Positions 40,931 to 54,100 of a stretch of DNA of 60,000 nt are shown here, piece after piece (the stretch's first letter is position 1; every line of letters starts with the position of its first letter). The position numbers were made by a program, and so were the translations under genes. The DNA is taken from assembly GCA_903813345.2 (NCBI GenBank), contig CAIIXF020000012.1:13314932-13374931 (forward strand). Direction: 5' to 3'. This DNA comes from Owenia fusiformis. Lineage: Eukaryota > Annelida > Polychaeta > Sabellida > Oweniidae. The notes beneath the pieces were generated by a model. That model worked only from the letters and a program-made list of their open reading frames with translations, was not told the DNA's origin and did no database searches.

Positions 40931-41285
40931 CGATTTCGGTCTTTTAACAATGAACAGAATAAAATTTTCGGTCATATATTGCGCCATTAATCATAGAATC
41001 TCGGTCTTTATTCCTTAATTATAATTATTTTTCGTCTTGATAAAGGTAGATGGAAGTTTTATTTCAAAGGATGAATTTTAGTAAGCGTTCCATATTGTGA
41101 CATCATAGCGATTTCGGTCTTTTAACAATGAACAGAATAAAATTTTCGGTCATATATTGCGCCGTAAATCATAGAATCTCGGTCTTTATTCCTTAATTAT
41201 AATTATTTTTCGTCTTGATAAAGGTAGATGGAAGTTTTATTTCAAAGGATGAATTTTAGTAAGCGTTCCATATTGTGACATCATA
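40931..41285. repeat. 178-bp near-identical direct duplication
   Basis: CGATTTCGGTCTTTTAACAA through CATATTGTGACATCATAG is present twice, starting at 40931 and 41109, with almost no differences. A partial inverted copy (CCTCGATTCTATGATTTATG) precedes it at 40855. Recent tandem duplication of a foldback-type repeat. Confidence 0.85.
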
Positions 41286-41959
41286 GAGTTTGAAAAATAG
41301 AATCTGTTGACAGCGACCTTTTTTGCTCATTTTTTGTTACCTTCAACTTTTCAGGTGTACATTAAACAAAAAATACGAGATCAATTTTTAATACATCATA
41401 CATGATTATTTTGCTCTTAAACTCTAGTTTATTAATAAGTAGTTGATTTTGTATGTGTTTTCTGTTGTATGTGGAAAAGTGGAGGACGAAAGGTTTTCAA
41501 AATTCATTAAAATAGGGCTAATTTACGCCATTCGGCTATTTTCAAGCACAATAACACGTATATTTATTTCACCTAAAATATCAACTGATTCGTGTTTTAT
41601 GATGCTCCTTTCCCATTGTTAATACATATACGATATCAGAGTTATTCGCCTTAAATATTTGAGATATAGAGGCAAATGTGGAGAACGAAAGGATTTCCAT
41701 ATGTGTACATTTTTCTCAAAAAACGTCACATTCTGTGGTTTAAAAAGCGAAAATGTGTAACAATGCGTGCGCGACCTTTTTGCGACACGTTCGTCTATTC
41801 AGCAGTTCGTGTATACTAATCCTTATTTTATCGTCATATCTTTTAACTTAAATATGTATACTAGGATACTATTTCCAACTTCTAATATTTATAGATTATT
41901 TACACCTGGCCCATACCAGCTCAAAACAGTCCTATACAAAATAACTGAAGCTTGTACAG

Positions 41960-41998
41960 TTTATACATTTTTATTGTGAAAAACAAACAAAGTGAAAC
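41960..41998 (+). promoter_or_regulatory. Conserved 39-nt upstream block of gene B
   Basis: Plus-strand counterpart of 36785-36823, differing at one base (TTGTG against TTGTA). It ends about 122-128 nt upstream of the candidate start codons, nearly the same spacing as in gene A. It contains TTTATACA and AAAGTGAAAC. Confidence 0.6.
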
Positions 41999-42120
41999 TC
42001 GAGGGGAATACTTTGCTTCGAAGGCAATTAGATAAGCTCTTATAACCATCATTTTGAGGAAGAAATGATAACCACGCGACAAGGGTAGAGTTCTTAAAAA
42101 TCATCTTCATTAATATAGAT

Positions 42121-42178
42121 ATGATAATGAAGTGGACATTGTGTCTGATCGCTGTCGCATTCTCTGTAGCCTTTGCTG
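42121..42178 (+). CDS. Gene B exon 1: signal peptide
   Basis: Ends at donor GTAAGTTTG in phase 1. Two in-frame ATGs: 42121 (MIMKWTLCLIAVAFSVAFA) and 42127 (MKWTLCLIAVAFSVAFA). The second aligns with the gene A start MKWILCL and is preferred. Hydrophobic core and A-F-A end predict secretion. Confidence 0.9.
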
Positions 42179-45100
42179 GTAAGTTTGCTTGTATTATCTA
42201 TGTAAGATCAAGTGTTGACTAATGCGCAACATGTTCGAATAAATATAGCAAAAATCGTTGAATAACGTGTAAAGGCGATATGAAGCCCACAGTCTCTTAG
42301 AAATTGATTCTTCTTTGGAAATGAAACCCCCTGATCATTTTTGGAAGCCATGATGAGATATATACTTGGACAATTAAAGCCCAGAAAAACTGTATCGTGT
42401 TGATACCTCGTTAGTAAAACGATACTTATCTTAATTTCCTTACGCACTAAACAAGTTAATTGCTATGACCATAATGAAAACAAACTAAACAGCAGCAACG
42501 CCAAAGCGTAGCAAATCCCATCGAACAGCCATGGTTGGCATATTTACAAACAAAGTAAATAGCAAAAATGGCAGCCACTTTTCAGTATGGCCACCTTCTA
42601 CCAAACGTGTCATTAGCGATGTGCCATGCTTAAAGTATTCACATACCAAATATGAACAAAATCGCTCCACTTCTTTTCGAGTTATAGAAAAATACGTTAA
42701 AATGGTGGCCATTTTGGAAAATGGCCACCTTCTCCCAAAAGTGTCATTAGACAGTCTGCCATGCAAATAGTATTCAGTACTATTCACATACCAAATATGA
42801 ACAAAATCGCTCCACTACTTTTCGTGTTACAGTAAAATACGTTAAAATGGTGGCCATTTTGAAAAATGGCCGCCTTCTACCAAAAGTGTCATTAGACAGT
42901 GTACCATGCTTATAGTATTCACAAACCAAATATGAACAGAATCGCTCCACTACTTTTCGAGTTATAGAAAAATACGTTAAAATGGTGGCCATTTTTCAAA
43001 ATGGCCGCCTTCTACCAAAAGTGTCATGCTTATAGTATTCACATACCAAATATGAACAGAAATCGCTCCACTACTTTTCAAGTTATAGCAAAAATCGTAA
43101 AATAACGTTTAAAGGCTGCCATTTTTCAAGATGGGTGCCATGTGCTTTTTGATATATTTACATTTATAACTTCATTATTGTCCTATATAGTTTTTTACTT
43201 TTAACATATATTGCTATTACAGTTTTACATATTGCACCTAAATTACTGTAAAATCGGCACTAAAATGGCCGCCATTTTTAAACGAGCGGCCATTTCAAAA
43301 ATCGGCTTTTGAGCAGAACTTTTACCCCCATAGGGTATATGTGTACAGAATATGAACAAAATCGGACAAACGGTATTTGAGTTATTGCCCGGACGGACGG
43401 ACGGACGTACGTACGGACGTACGTACGGACAGACGGACGGACGGACGGACGGATTGAGGCGTTCCCTATATCCCTTCGAACTTCGTTCGATGGGATAATA
43501 ATAGTGAGAACAGAAAATAAGGGTTCTGCAACAGGACATCAATTTTAACGAAGCGTCTTAGGAAATATTTGGTTGACACTATAGGCTTCACATGGATCCT
43601 CATCATGATAAAACCACATTTCTTTTCAGGCCTAAGATCATGAGTATCAGAACGTGGATCCTGGCTATTATTAGTTTCTTAATTACAGATAATTGATTGA
43701 TACATTGTCAGCCATTGCTATAGCCACTTTTCATAACGTGATGTGACTGAATGTTTCTATAATACACAATAGCGATTTCATTTTATACTATGTACTCAAA
43801 CAGGTCATAGAAGCTGGCCTATTTAATACTTTTGATCAAGCATTTATTATGGATAAACAACTGTCTATGGTCTACGTACGTAAAAAGGCAACCTCAACCT
43901 TTACTAATTTCGAGCTTGTCCAGGATATCCTTGTTCATGTTGCCATAGCAGCCATTTTTAAACTCTAAAAGCAAAGATATTTTAGGGTTCCCCCTCTTGA
44001 ATATCCAAAAGCATCCAGTTTTTACAATAGCAACATGAACATGTGATTTGAACATTGGAAAAATATCGAAATGGATATTTCAATTAGGTAATCTAATAAT
44101 TTTCATGCAGTGCCAGTCAGTCTCTTGATATCTCAGCCCTGGGCTTAAACGATGGTAATAATACTAATAACCTCATTTCAGTGGATCTTTGGTCCAATTG
44201 TTTCACTATATTGAACTTTGAGGTTATTGGTCTATAAATTACTTATGATTAATTAAGATTTAAGCAGTTCTATTCTTGTTTATTTAGTGTAACCACTGTT
44301 GTACACTATTTGCCGTCTTTCCAGAAGTCGGGGTAACATTAAAACGCCATTCATGCAGACGTGACGACTATCTCTTTTGGGGTGGGGAAAGGGATAACTT
44401 CTTTACGAAGTGCGCAAAGGGTGAAATGGTAGTAGTGACAAATGCTGTGTTATATCCAGTTGAACATAACCTCACATGCGTTATGAATAATTCTGAATGT
44501 CGTCACAACTTTACCCAATCAGCTTTTGACACTTGCGTCAACACGGAAGTAAGTGGGTTTTAATTCCTCGTCGGTCATTAATAATCATTTACTCTATCTT
44601 TTTATATAAGAAATCACGAATCATTCCTTCAATGTCCAATGTTCAATCTTGCGTTCTTATCCGTTTACAGGTCTGCCTTCCGATGGTGAATTACATTGAG
44701 TCGAAAAGGTCCTGCTGCAAAAACTTATTATGTCACGAAATCGAGTATGAGTGCGTACCAGGTAAGTTCTGACAATAATGTTAGTACATCTTTAATAGAA
44801 TTTGCTGTTTACTTTATCCTGATTATGATTCTTGGAGATGTTATGGTATACACGCAAAATTGAATGATCATAAGTAGAAATTTGAATTATAAAAAGTGTA
44901 TCCTAAAACACGTTTTTCCTTTTACTTCCAGGTTCATGTAAATTGCCCTCGTCACCCGCTAATGGCCAGATTTATGTCTCTGAAGATTCGGGCATCTGGA
45001 ACGGATCTGTATCTTATTCATGCAACAGGGACTTTACATTAGCAGGAGAACAAACGAGGACTTGTATCAGAAAAGAATTCAAAAATGGTCCATGGTCATC

Positions 45101-48100
45101 GGCAGTGGAATACAGGTATACATGGTCGGGAAACCAACCAGTGTGTGGTAAGTTTGAAATTTATTTTTTGATTTAGATACCTGGTGTGAAAGAAATTATG
45201 GTCCCCGGGGATTATGGTCCCCTTTCTTAACGGCCCTTACTGGCCCTGATTGTGTCTATAATAATAAGGGAAAGAAGTCATTATACACTCCCCTCCGTAA
45301 GTTTGGCAACCTTTTTTCCCCCATTGAACTACGTGTTGAAGCTTTACCTTTGAATTTTTATTTATTTAACTTGCGATGAAAATACTTTTACTATTGATGG
45401 AAACGTAATTTGACTTTAATTCCAATACGTTCAAATTTTCACAATTTTTTTCCTCAATTACAATAAGTCGAAAATTGATGATAAATTTGATGAATTTTTG
45501 AAAATCTACATTCCCATGTTCACCAATGGGAAATGGTAGGTTTGCCGCAACTCATATGACAGAATATCCATCTATCCGAGTCCTTGCAAAAAATACGAGT
45601 TAGGCGGGCAATTGAATTTGCTAACTTTATTTAACAAAAAATGTATATGTTTCTTCAGGTTCAACAAAGTTATAGGGCTTTAGAGTCAAAATTGTTTTTC
45701 AAAAACCTCTCCCATTGATATAACACGAAAAATTATTTTCAAAAATGACTTTGAGGCGCTGTAACTTTAATATTCATCAAATAAACTAAACACTTAGTGT
45801 TCAAAAAAGTTAGACAATTCAATTTTCTATATAAAATTATTTTTTGCTGAATCTTTTACTGAAAAGATATCCTGATTTCTGATTTGCCCCGAACCCTCCA
45901 TTTCCCATTGGATTACATGGGAATGACGATTTTCAAAAATTCATCAAATTTATCATCAATTTTCGACCTGTTGTCATTGAGGAAAAAAATTGAGAAAATT
46001 TGGAGGTATTGGAAATAAAGTCAAATTACGTTTCCATCAATATTATAAGTTATTTCATCGCCGGTTAAGTAAATAAGACATTCAAACGTAAAGAGGCTTT
46101 AACACGTAGTTCAATAGGGGAAAAAGGTTGCCAAACTTGTGGAGGAGAGTGTATAAATAAATGAAGAGTAGGACCATGATTTGATAGGACCCCCTACCCT
46201 TTTACACCTGGTTTAGATAACCCCTTCCTCTCGGTCACCCAAAGCTCGTTCTCACTACGCTGACAGAATATAACTCAACTTAAGTATGTACTTTATCAGT
46301 CGTTATTTTAAGTAAATGCCTTCCAGCCAAGATATAACGTTCCAACGGACTTGACAACGCATTTCTAGACATTCATAGAGTTTGATATAGGTTCGTTCTT
46401 ATTGCAGACGTCGATGAAACATTGTGTCCATCGACTGCATTTAAAAAGGAGACACTTGGTCTTATGTGCTATGAATTCCACGACGACCAGCGGACAACGT
46501 TCCAAAATGCTAAAGAGGCTTGTGAGAGTAGGAGATGGAAACTGGCAACGGTAATCAATGAAGAAACTCTTCGTCTCATACGGCATCACATGGATTATGG
46601 TAAAAGATCCAATTACAAGTACTGGGTAAACGGTAAGAGATAAAACATTCTCTCCCAAATAGTTTATTACTTTGTTCTAATTGTACAATGTAAAGAAACA
46701 TTGATTATTTAATTAATTAATGAGATTGATTCATGACCGGACATCTACGACATATTTAATCATCACATATCTCACTGACATAGCAGGGGCGTAGCCAGCA
46801 ACTGTCAAAGGGAGGTGCGACTTTTTGGGCTTGCATCACAGCTAGAAAAGCGAGCACCAAAGTGACACTAAGTGTTTTCAAAAGAATTCACAAAATTGTT
46901 TTATTTATTTCTTTGTGGGGATTGGGGAATGCGATCGCACCCCTTCCACCTAGCTACACAAATGCATAGACACATTGTTTATTTAAGAAGAGGAAGGGGA
47001 CAAAAACCGTGAAAATCGTGAATGTATAGGTACGCAGTTTGATAGCACATATTTTTAAACATGTTATGACTTATAATCGTTTTTACAAACAAATGACATT
47101 ACTTAAACCAGGTACAATAGTACAATAACGTCATTTCTGCGGGCAATATAGTGAAATATTGGACCGAAGGCCGAAGGCCAGGACTGAAACAGCAAGAAAA
47201 TCTTACGCACTTAACGATATCTATTTTCCCGGGGAACATTGCCGGTCGTTAAATGCATTCTCGACCGGTCGTTCAATGCATACTTGACCAACACTATGAC
47301 GTCACATATTGCTCAGGTCGATATAGTAAAATGAATGCCTCCTAACTAGCACTTAAACCCCTAGAACTGGCCCGGCAAGGTGGTAATAATAATTCTATAT
47401 TTAAGAAATATAGACCGAAGAGCAGGTATTACATCGACAAATAAATATGCTTGATTTCCTACTTCTGATTTAGCATTTAGCGCTGAACGACACACAGTTC
47501 AGACCAGGTATTGTATCGACGAATAAATACCGGATGAAATATTGACTTTGTTCACAGTTTATAGAAGGCGTGAAGGCAGTCATGTTTGCGCCTAGTAAGT
47601 ACGCCGTTTTTCCCACCGTGCTAGTGGTTTTCACTTGATTTCACACTTGAAAATTTAAAATCCTAGCAATTAACCTCTTTATCTGCCGGATAAAATCTCT
47701 TTCTGCTCAATTCCCACAACTATAATTAATTATTTACGCAAATGCTTTTGTTTTATGCGTTTTAGTTGATCCTAGGTTTAATGAGTCATTTGACGAATCT
47801 TGGTGTGCCTATGTATATTCCGCGTCACCGACTGGAAATATTGGATATTATGACGATAGCCAATGTTCAAATAACTACGGATACATCTGTGAGTACGGTA
47901 AGTAAAATGGTAAGTTTAAAAGAAAAAGTTTGCATTTATACGGTTGTTTTTCGGATAATACATGGCTATACAATTACTGTCACGTGATATTTGACAGTCC
48001 ATTGCATTCAGCTTTTGGTCTCAAAAATAATGACATATCACGTAGCCTAATTACAATTTTAGAAGCATTGAATACGACATCTTGTAATGCCCTTGTCACA

Positions 48101-51100
48101 CCAAGAAACGCCTATAGAACAGGTACAAGTCGAGCAGTTGGGAGCACTGTAACGTTCAGATGCTTCCCCGGATATACTCCCTATCCATTCAGATCGTCAA
48201 GGACTTTCACAAGACAGTGTCTCGACAATGGAGAATGGGATGGTGTCACCCCGTTTTGTCGAAGTACATCCATCATACACACTTAAGTATATGTAGATAT
48301 AATGAAATGGTTGATATTTTGCAGATAAAACAAGTGAGGGTCTTTCAAGTTTACGGTTTGAGACCTCTTTAAATAAAAAAATGCGCTTGACTCTTCTTAT
48401 TTGTTCTGCTTACCAACTCTCTTGTACATGTAGTGTCACATCCCAATGGATTGTGTTTCCTTTTGCCGTTTATAATTTTAGTTATTCCCATACTACCAAC
48501 AAGACCTCCCAGGCCTGCCGTTACCACTACTACACCAGTTCCTACAACTACAATGCCAATGTTTGAAATAGGCAAAAGTGGTAAGGAATTGCAAAAGCAA
48601 TATTTGTTTTTCCCGCATTTTCGTTGTTTATTTATTCTTTTTTGTTTGCATGCACTTCATCTATCAAGTAGCAATTTTTCAGCTAGTGCCTTATCTCCAT
48701 CTGGTTGAACCTTTCTCGATCCATACAGCATTATAGATATACATGTATGTAAAAAATCGTAAAATTCCTTTTTAATCAATAGCTGGAATACTTTTTAATG
48801 ATTTTTATAATTGTCAAATTCTGTTGCAGCAAACGAGAGTTCCTGTGCTAAGGACTATTGGGGAGACAAGCCGACTTTCTATTTGAAATGTCCAGCAGGG
48901 TTTATGATTATTGTCACAAACGCGATTTTACATCCTGAGAGGACTAGTAAATCATGTGACGTTCAAAACACTCCAGATTGTACACACAATTTTACTGAGA
49001 GGGCTGCTGCAAATTGTGAGTATAGAGAAGTTTGCAGGATACCATTGCATAGCTACATTGGGAAGAATAAAGGAAGTTGCTGTGAGGAGATCTGGTGTCA
49101 CGAAATTGATTACTATTGTATTGAAGGTAAAATTGTCACATTTTACGAAATATGTTACATGCATATGAAACTGTCAGAGATAAGTTGATCGCATGAGAAA
49201 TCTATTTTCATCTGAACTTATAAGGATTTATCATTTTCAGCTAGCCGTACTTGTACTCACAGATTTAGACACCTAATTTAAAGAGGAAGCTTGAGATATT
49301 CAGTTTCGATTCTTAATTCACCAAGATACTCTCACCTTGCTCATGATACTTTTTTCCGATAAGTATGCTAACAAAGAATAAGTTCCATGGCAAAGATTAA
49401 GGGTTTTATACGAAGCACCGAGACTAAGCATTTAGCATTTTGGCAAATCTTTGTTACTTTGATATTTTGTGATAGTTGAAATTAGTAATCGACATATTAC
49501 AAACAATATTCAAAACTCCTCGCTTTTTTAAATACTCTATTGCCCATCTTACTTTCACGTTATAGCAAAATGCAGAGAGCCACCAGCTCCCCTGAATGGC
49601 ACCGTAGTGACAAGAACACCTCCCAAAATTGAAGGCGAGGCCCTTAACTCATGGGATCGGGGTGGTCTAGCTATGTACACATGTGACAACAATTTTGAGT
49701 TGGTTGGCCAAGACACAAGAACCTGCGACCGTAGCCCAACGTGGCATTTGTTCGGCGAACCCGATGTTGAGTATAAATGGAATGTAGTAGCCCCAATGTG
49801 CAGTGAGTACAATATTCCTGAAATGGACTTAAATATAGTATAAAATAAAAAGTCATTTTGATTCACAAGATCACTTCGGATTCAAAATAGTATTGCTAAT
49901 AAGCAATTCAACAATAAAATATACATGTAAAGGTTTAGTCACTCGGAAATGTGTTTTAAACACAATTTCTTGAAGGAATGTACTAAAAAAGCTTCGACCC
50001 TACGACCTACTGACTTACGTACGACTTACTGGGTGTTAAGAACTTTTGGAATATATTTTTTATAAAAAGATTCTCAGTCCATATGGAGTTGCTGGAAATT
50101 ACTATGTATATAGAACTTAAGAACCTGTCCCCCGAGATATTTGTTGTATTGTATATAGTTTAAAGGAGGACCGTCTTCTGATTTTATCAATTTGATTCCA
50201 TTTGGATTTGTATAGTTATGAAACTAAAGTCGACTTAATAAGTACACCATAAGAAGTACATTCTTTGTTTTGCGTCCTGCAAAATGCAAGGCATGCAAAG
50301 GAAGTGCACAAGGAAAATAAACACAAACTCAAGAAAAGTACAAACTTGCAAGCTAGGTAAATCAAGCTTGTATAGCCAGCTTTTGCCAATTGAAGGGCTC
50401 ACTTTTCAAAAGGATCAAGGGGTGAACATTTGACAATTTTGGCCCACAATCACTTGAAAATGTTCAGAATCGTGAAAAATTTATTGATTTTGAGAGAATA
50501 TTTTGCCAAGGGGGTGGTCCACCTCCCCTGAATATATACATTTTAAGGGCATAAAGGTTATTACAAACACATCTATACAATTACATTTATTAAACATAGA
50601 TATAAAACATTTCAAAACTAGATAACAGCAACGCTGAGGGGTAGCAAATCCCATCGAACTTTTGAGCACAAAATCGTTCCACTATTTTTCAAGTTTTAGT
50701 AAAAAAAAAAGTAAAATAACACACTTTAAAATAGAGGCCACTTTTCAAAATGGCCACCTAGCGAGTGCGCCGTGCTTATGAGTATTAACATATCAAATAT
50801 AAAAATCGATCCACTACTTTTTGAGTTAAAAACGCAAAATATCACACATTAAGTTAGAAGCCATTTTTCAAAATGGCCGCCTACTTGCCAAAGTGTCATG
50901 AGATAGTGTTCCATGCTTATGAGTATTCACATATTAAATAATATGAAGAAATCGCTCTATAGCCTTTTAGCAGTTACAGCAACAATCGTAAAATAGCAAG
51001 ATGGCCACCATGTTTTTAAATCTTTAAGTTTTCAAGTTAATCAATATCCTATATACTTGTTTGCATTCAAAACATAGTAACAATACTGTTTATATGTTAT

Positions 51101-54100
51101 AACTAAAATGCCGTAAATTTTACACAAATGGCGGCCATTTCTAAATTAGCAGCCATTCTTAAAATCGGCTTTCGAGCAGAACTTGTGCTCCCATGGGCCA
51201 TATACATATAGATTTAAACGATATTGGTCCAAGGGTCTTTGAGTTATTGTCTGGACGGACGGATGGATGTACGTACTTAGAATTTGGACGCACATATCAA
51301 ATTGTCCGCTATTTCCGATTCTGATTGAACGAAATGCGGTGGTGCGTTGAGACCCAGGGGGGTTATTATGCTATTTGGAGGGTTTTCGTAAAACACCGAC
51401 CGCCGACCACCGACCACCGACCAGTCACTCTCCACAGTTGGGTACATGTGGTCGGTGGTCGGCTGACGGTCTTTTACATAAAGATGAAAAAATGCAAAAT
51501 TAGAAGTAAAACTAAAACTGGGAATCCAATGATAATAGTACCTTTGCTAGGTCGTGATTTAAAAACGTATAATTATCATTTCAAATCACGATGAAAACGT
51601 TACATCGTCGTGGTGTGTAATGTCATATTTTTAAGTGATGTTTCAGTTGTTAGAAGACCAATTTCATCCTGGTTAGTCACTTTGGAAAAAAACGCACGTA
51701 ACATTGCATTAAGTTCATTCTTCATTCATATGAAACGCAATAACAAAAACACACAAACATCGTCGATGTTGACGTCGTAACGTTATGTTTGATTTCTCAG
51801 TTGTTAAACGTCAACTGGTAAAAACTACATTTGATATGACAAAAAAAGCTTTCTAATGGTGTACTGAAATGGTAAGTCACTTTTAATCCCGATAAGAGAA
51901 CGCATGTAACATTATATCGTGTTCAGTATTCAGTAGGCTATGACGATAACAAATCATTTTTGTTTCGAAATTGTTAAATTTCAGTAAAAAATTAGGATAG
52001 ATTCCCGTAGAAACGATAGGTTGGTTAATGATAGGTTAGGACCTAAGGCAGGGCAATTAATCGAGAGGAGACGGTCATGACCAATTTGTTTGCTTGCCAT
52101 TCGTTGCAAGGTACAAAATCGGTAAAAACGTTGCCTAGTCCAACGATTGACATTCAAAATCAAATTATTAATATTCTAAGGCTACAAATATGTTTGGTCT
52201 TTAACATGATATGGTCGGTCTTTTACACATTTTCTTCAAACCCTGTTTTGAGGCTACCAGTGGAAAACACCGACCGGTCGGTGGTCGGTGGGGTCGGTCT
52301 TTTCCGAAAACCCCTATTTGGAAGTGATTGCTTTTTCTAATTTGCTTAAAATCTTGCAAGCAAATGGACGCAAAACAAATAATCTAATTCTTATGGTCTA
52401 GTCTAAATTAGTGCGTTTGTTCATTTCCCGCCCGCCGGGCATAGAAGATAATCATTCATTTTCAGTTATTCATGTTCTTTCTGGTCAAATGTAGAGAAAA
52501 GTACACGTCCATTAATTCTCACGATTTCCGCTAAGTCAAATAACCATCATATTTGTAATGTGTGTGGGGTTGGTGTAAAAACCGGTAACAAGGGGACTGG
52601 GTACCAACTATGTTTCCATTGAAAGCGTCAATGCGTACAAAACATTTTCCAATTAATCTAGGTAAATTAAAGCCTACGGGGAACTGAAGTTGGAACTATA
52701 CGTAATCATGTATAAACTAGAAAACTGGACTGGGAAATCAAAGGTCGAATGGTTTTTCAATAAAATATATTCTAAAAACTCTTGACACCCAGTAAGTCGT
52801 AGGGTCGAAGGGTTTTTAGTACATCCCTTTCTTGAATGAATTGGAAGACTCTGGAATGCTACGGCCAATTGTTTCAAAACGCAGTTGCCAACTTTATATC
52901 CTTACGCTACTCATAGATGCATTGTCCCATTGGAATTATCTCATGGATAAACATTGATGTCTCATTATAATTGCTTATGTAGTATCTTACATACCTTAGA
53001 TATATCCTCAGACCAACTACGGGTATAATATTCAATTGCGAGAAAATCAACAACCAACTGTCAGAATTGAACACAACGAGTCAGGAATACCCGTCAAGTG
53101 ACACGCGTGTCGGTGGACTGTCGGCACATGCAATTTTTGAAAAATGTCTCAAATAAGTTTTCGGTCATCATAAATAGTTATTATCCCATCGAACGAAGTT
53201 CGGAGGGATATAGGGAACGCCTCCGTCCGTCCGTACGTCCGTCCGTCCGTCAGTCCGTCCGTCCGTTCGTCCGTCCGTCCGTCCGCCCGTCCGGGCAATA
53301 ACTCAAATACCGTTGGCCCGATTTTGTTTATATTTTGTACACATATACCCTATGGGGGTAGAAGTTCTGCTCAAAATCCGATTTTCAAAATGGCCGCTCA
53401 TTTCAAAATGGCGGCCATTTTAGTGCCAATTTTACAGTAATTTAGGTGCAATATGTAAAACTGTAATAGCAATATGTTTTAAATGTAAAAAAATTATAAA
53501 GGACATTAATAAAGCTACAAATGTAGATATTAAAAAAGCACATGGCAGCCATCTTGAAAAATGGCGGCCTATACTTGTTATTTTACGATTTTTGCTGTAA
53601 CTCAAAAAGTAGTGGAGCGATTTTGTTCATATTTGGTATGTGAATATTATAAACATTGCACACTGTCTAAAGACACTTTTGGTAGAAGGTGGCCATTTTG
53701 AAAAATGGCCGCCATTTTAACGTATTTTACTATAACTCGAAAAGTAGTGGAGCGATTTTGTTCATATTTGGTATGTGAATACTATAAGCATGGCACACTG
53801 TCCTATGACACTTTTGGTAGAAGACGGCCATTTTGAAAAAAAATTTGAAAAATGGCCGCCATTTTAACATATTTACTATAACTCGAAAAGTAGTGAAGCG
53901 ATTTTGTTCATATTTGGTATGTGAATACTATAAGCATGGCACACTGTCTAATGACAATTTTTGTAGAAGGTGGCCATTTTGAAAAATGGCCGCCATTTTA
54001 ACGTATTTTACTATAACTCGAAAAGAAGTGGAGCGATTTTGTTTATATTTGATATGTTTCATATTTTTTATATGTGAATACTATAAGCATGGCACACGGT

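Noticed and set aside
43243-43542. ORF with RPSVRPSVCPYVRP repeats (also 53098-53301 and 5580-5660)
   Set aside because: Translation of the GTCC/GGAC microsatellite of Helitron-like elements, not a protein gene.
46365-46658. 97-codon minus-strand ORF over the gene B CTLD exon (and similar antisense ORFs at 2897, 3278, 48369, 48952, 49555, 54836)
   Set aside because: Antisense shadows of well-supported exons with correct splice sites on the other strand.
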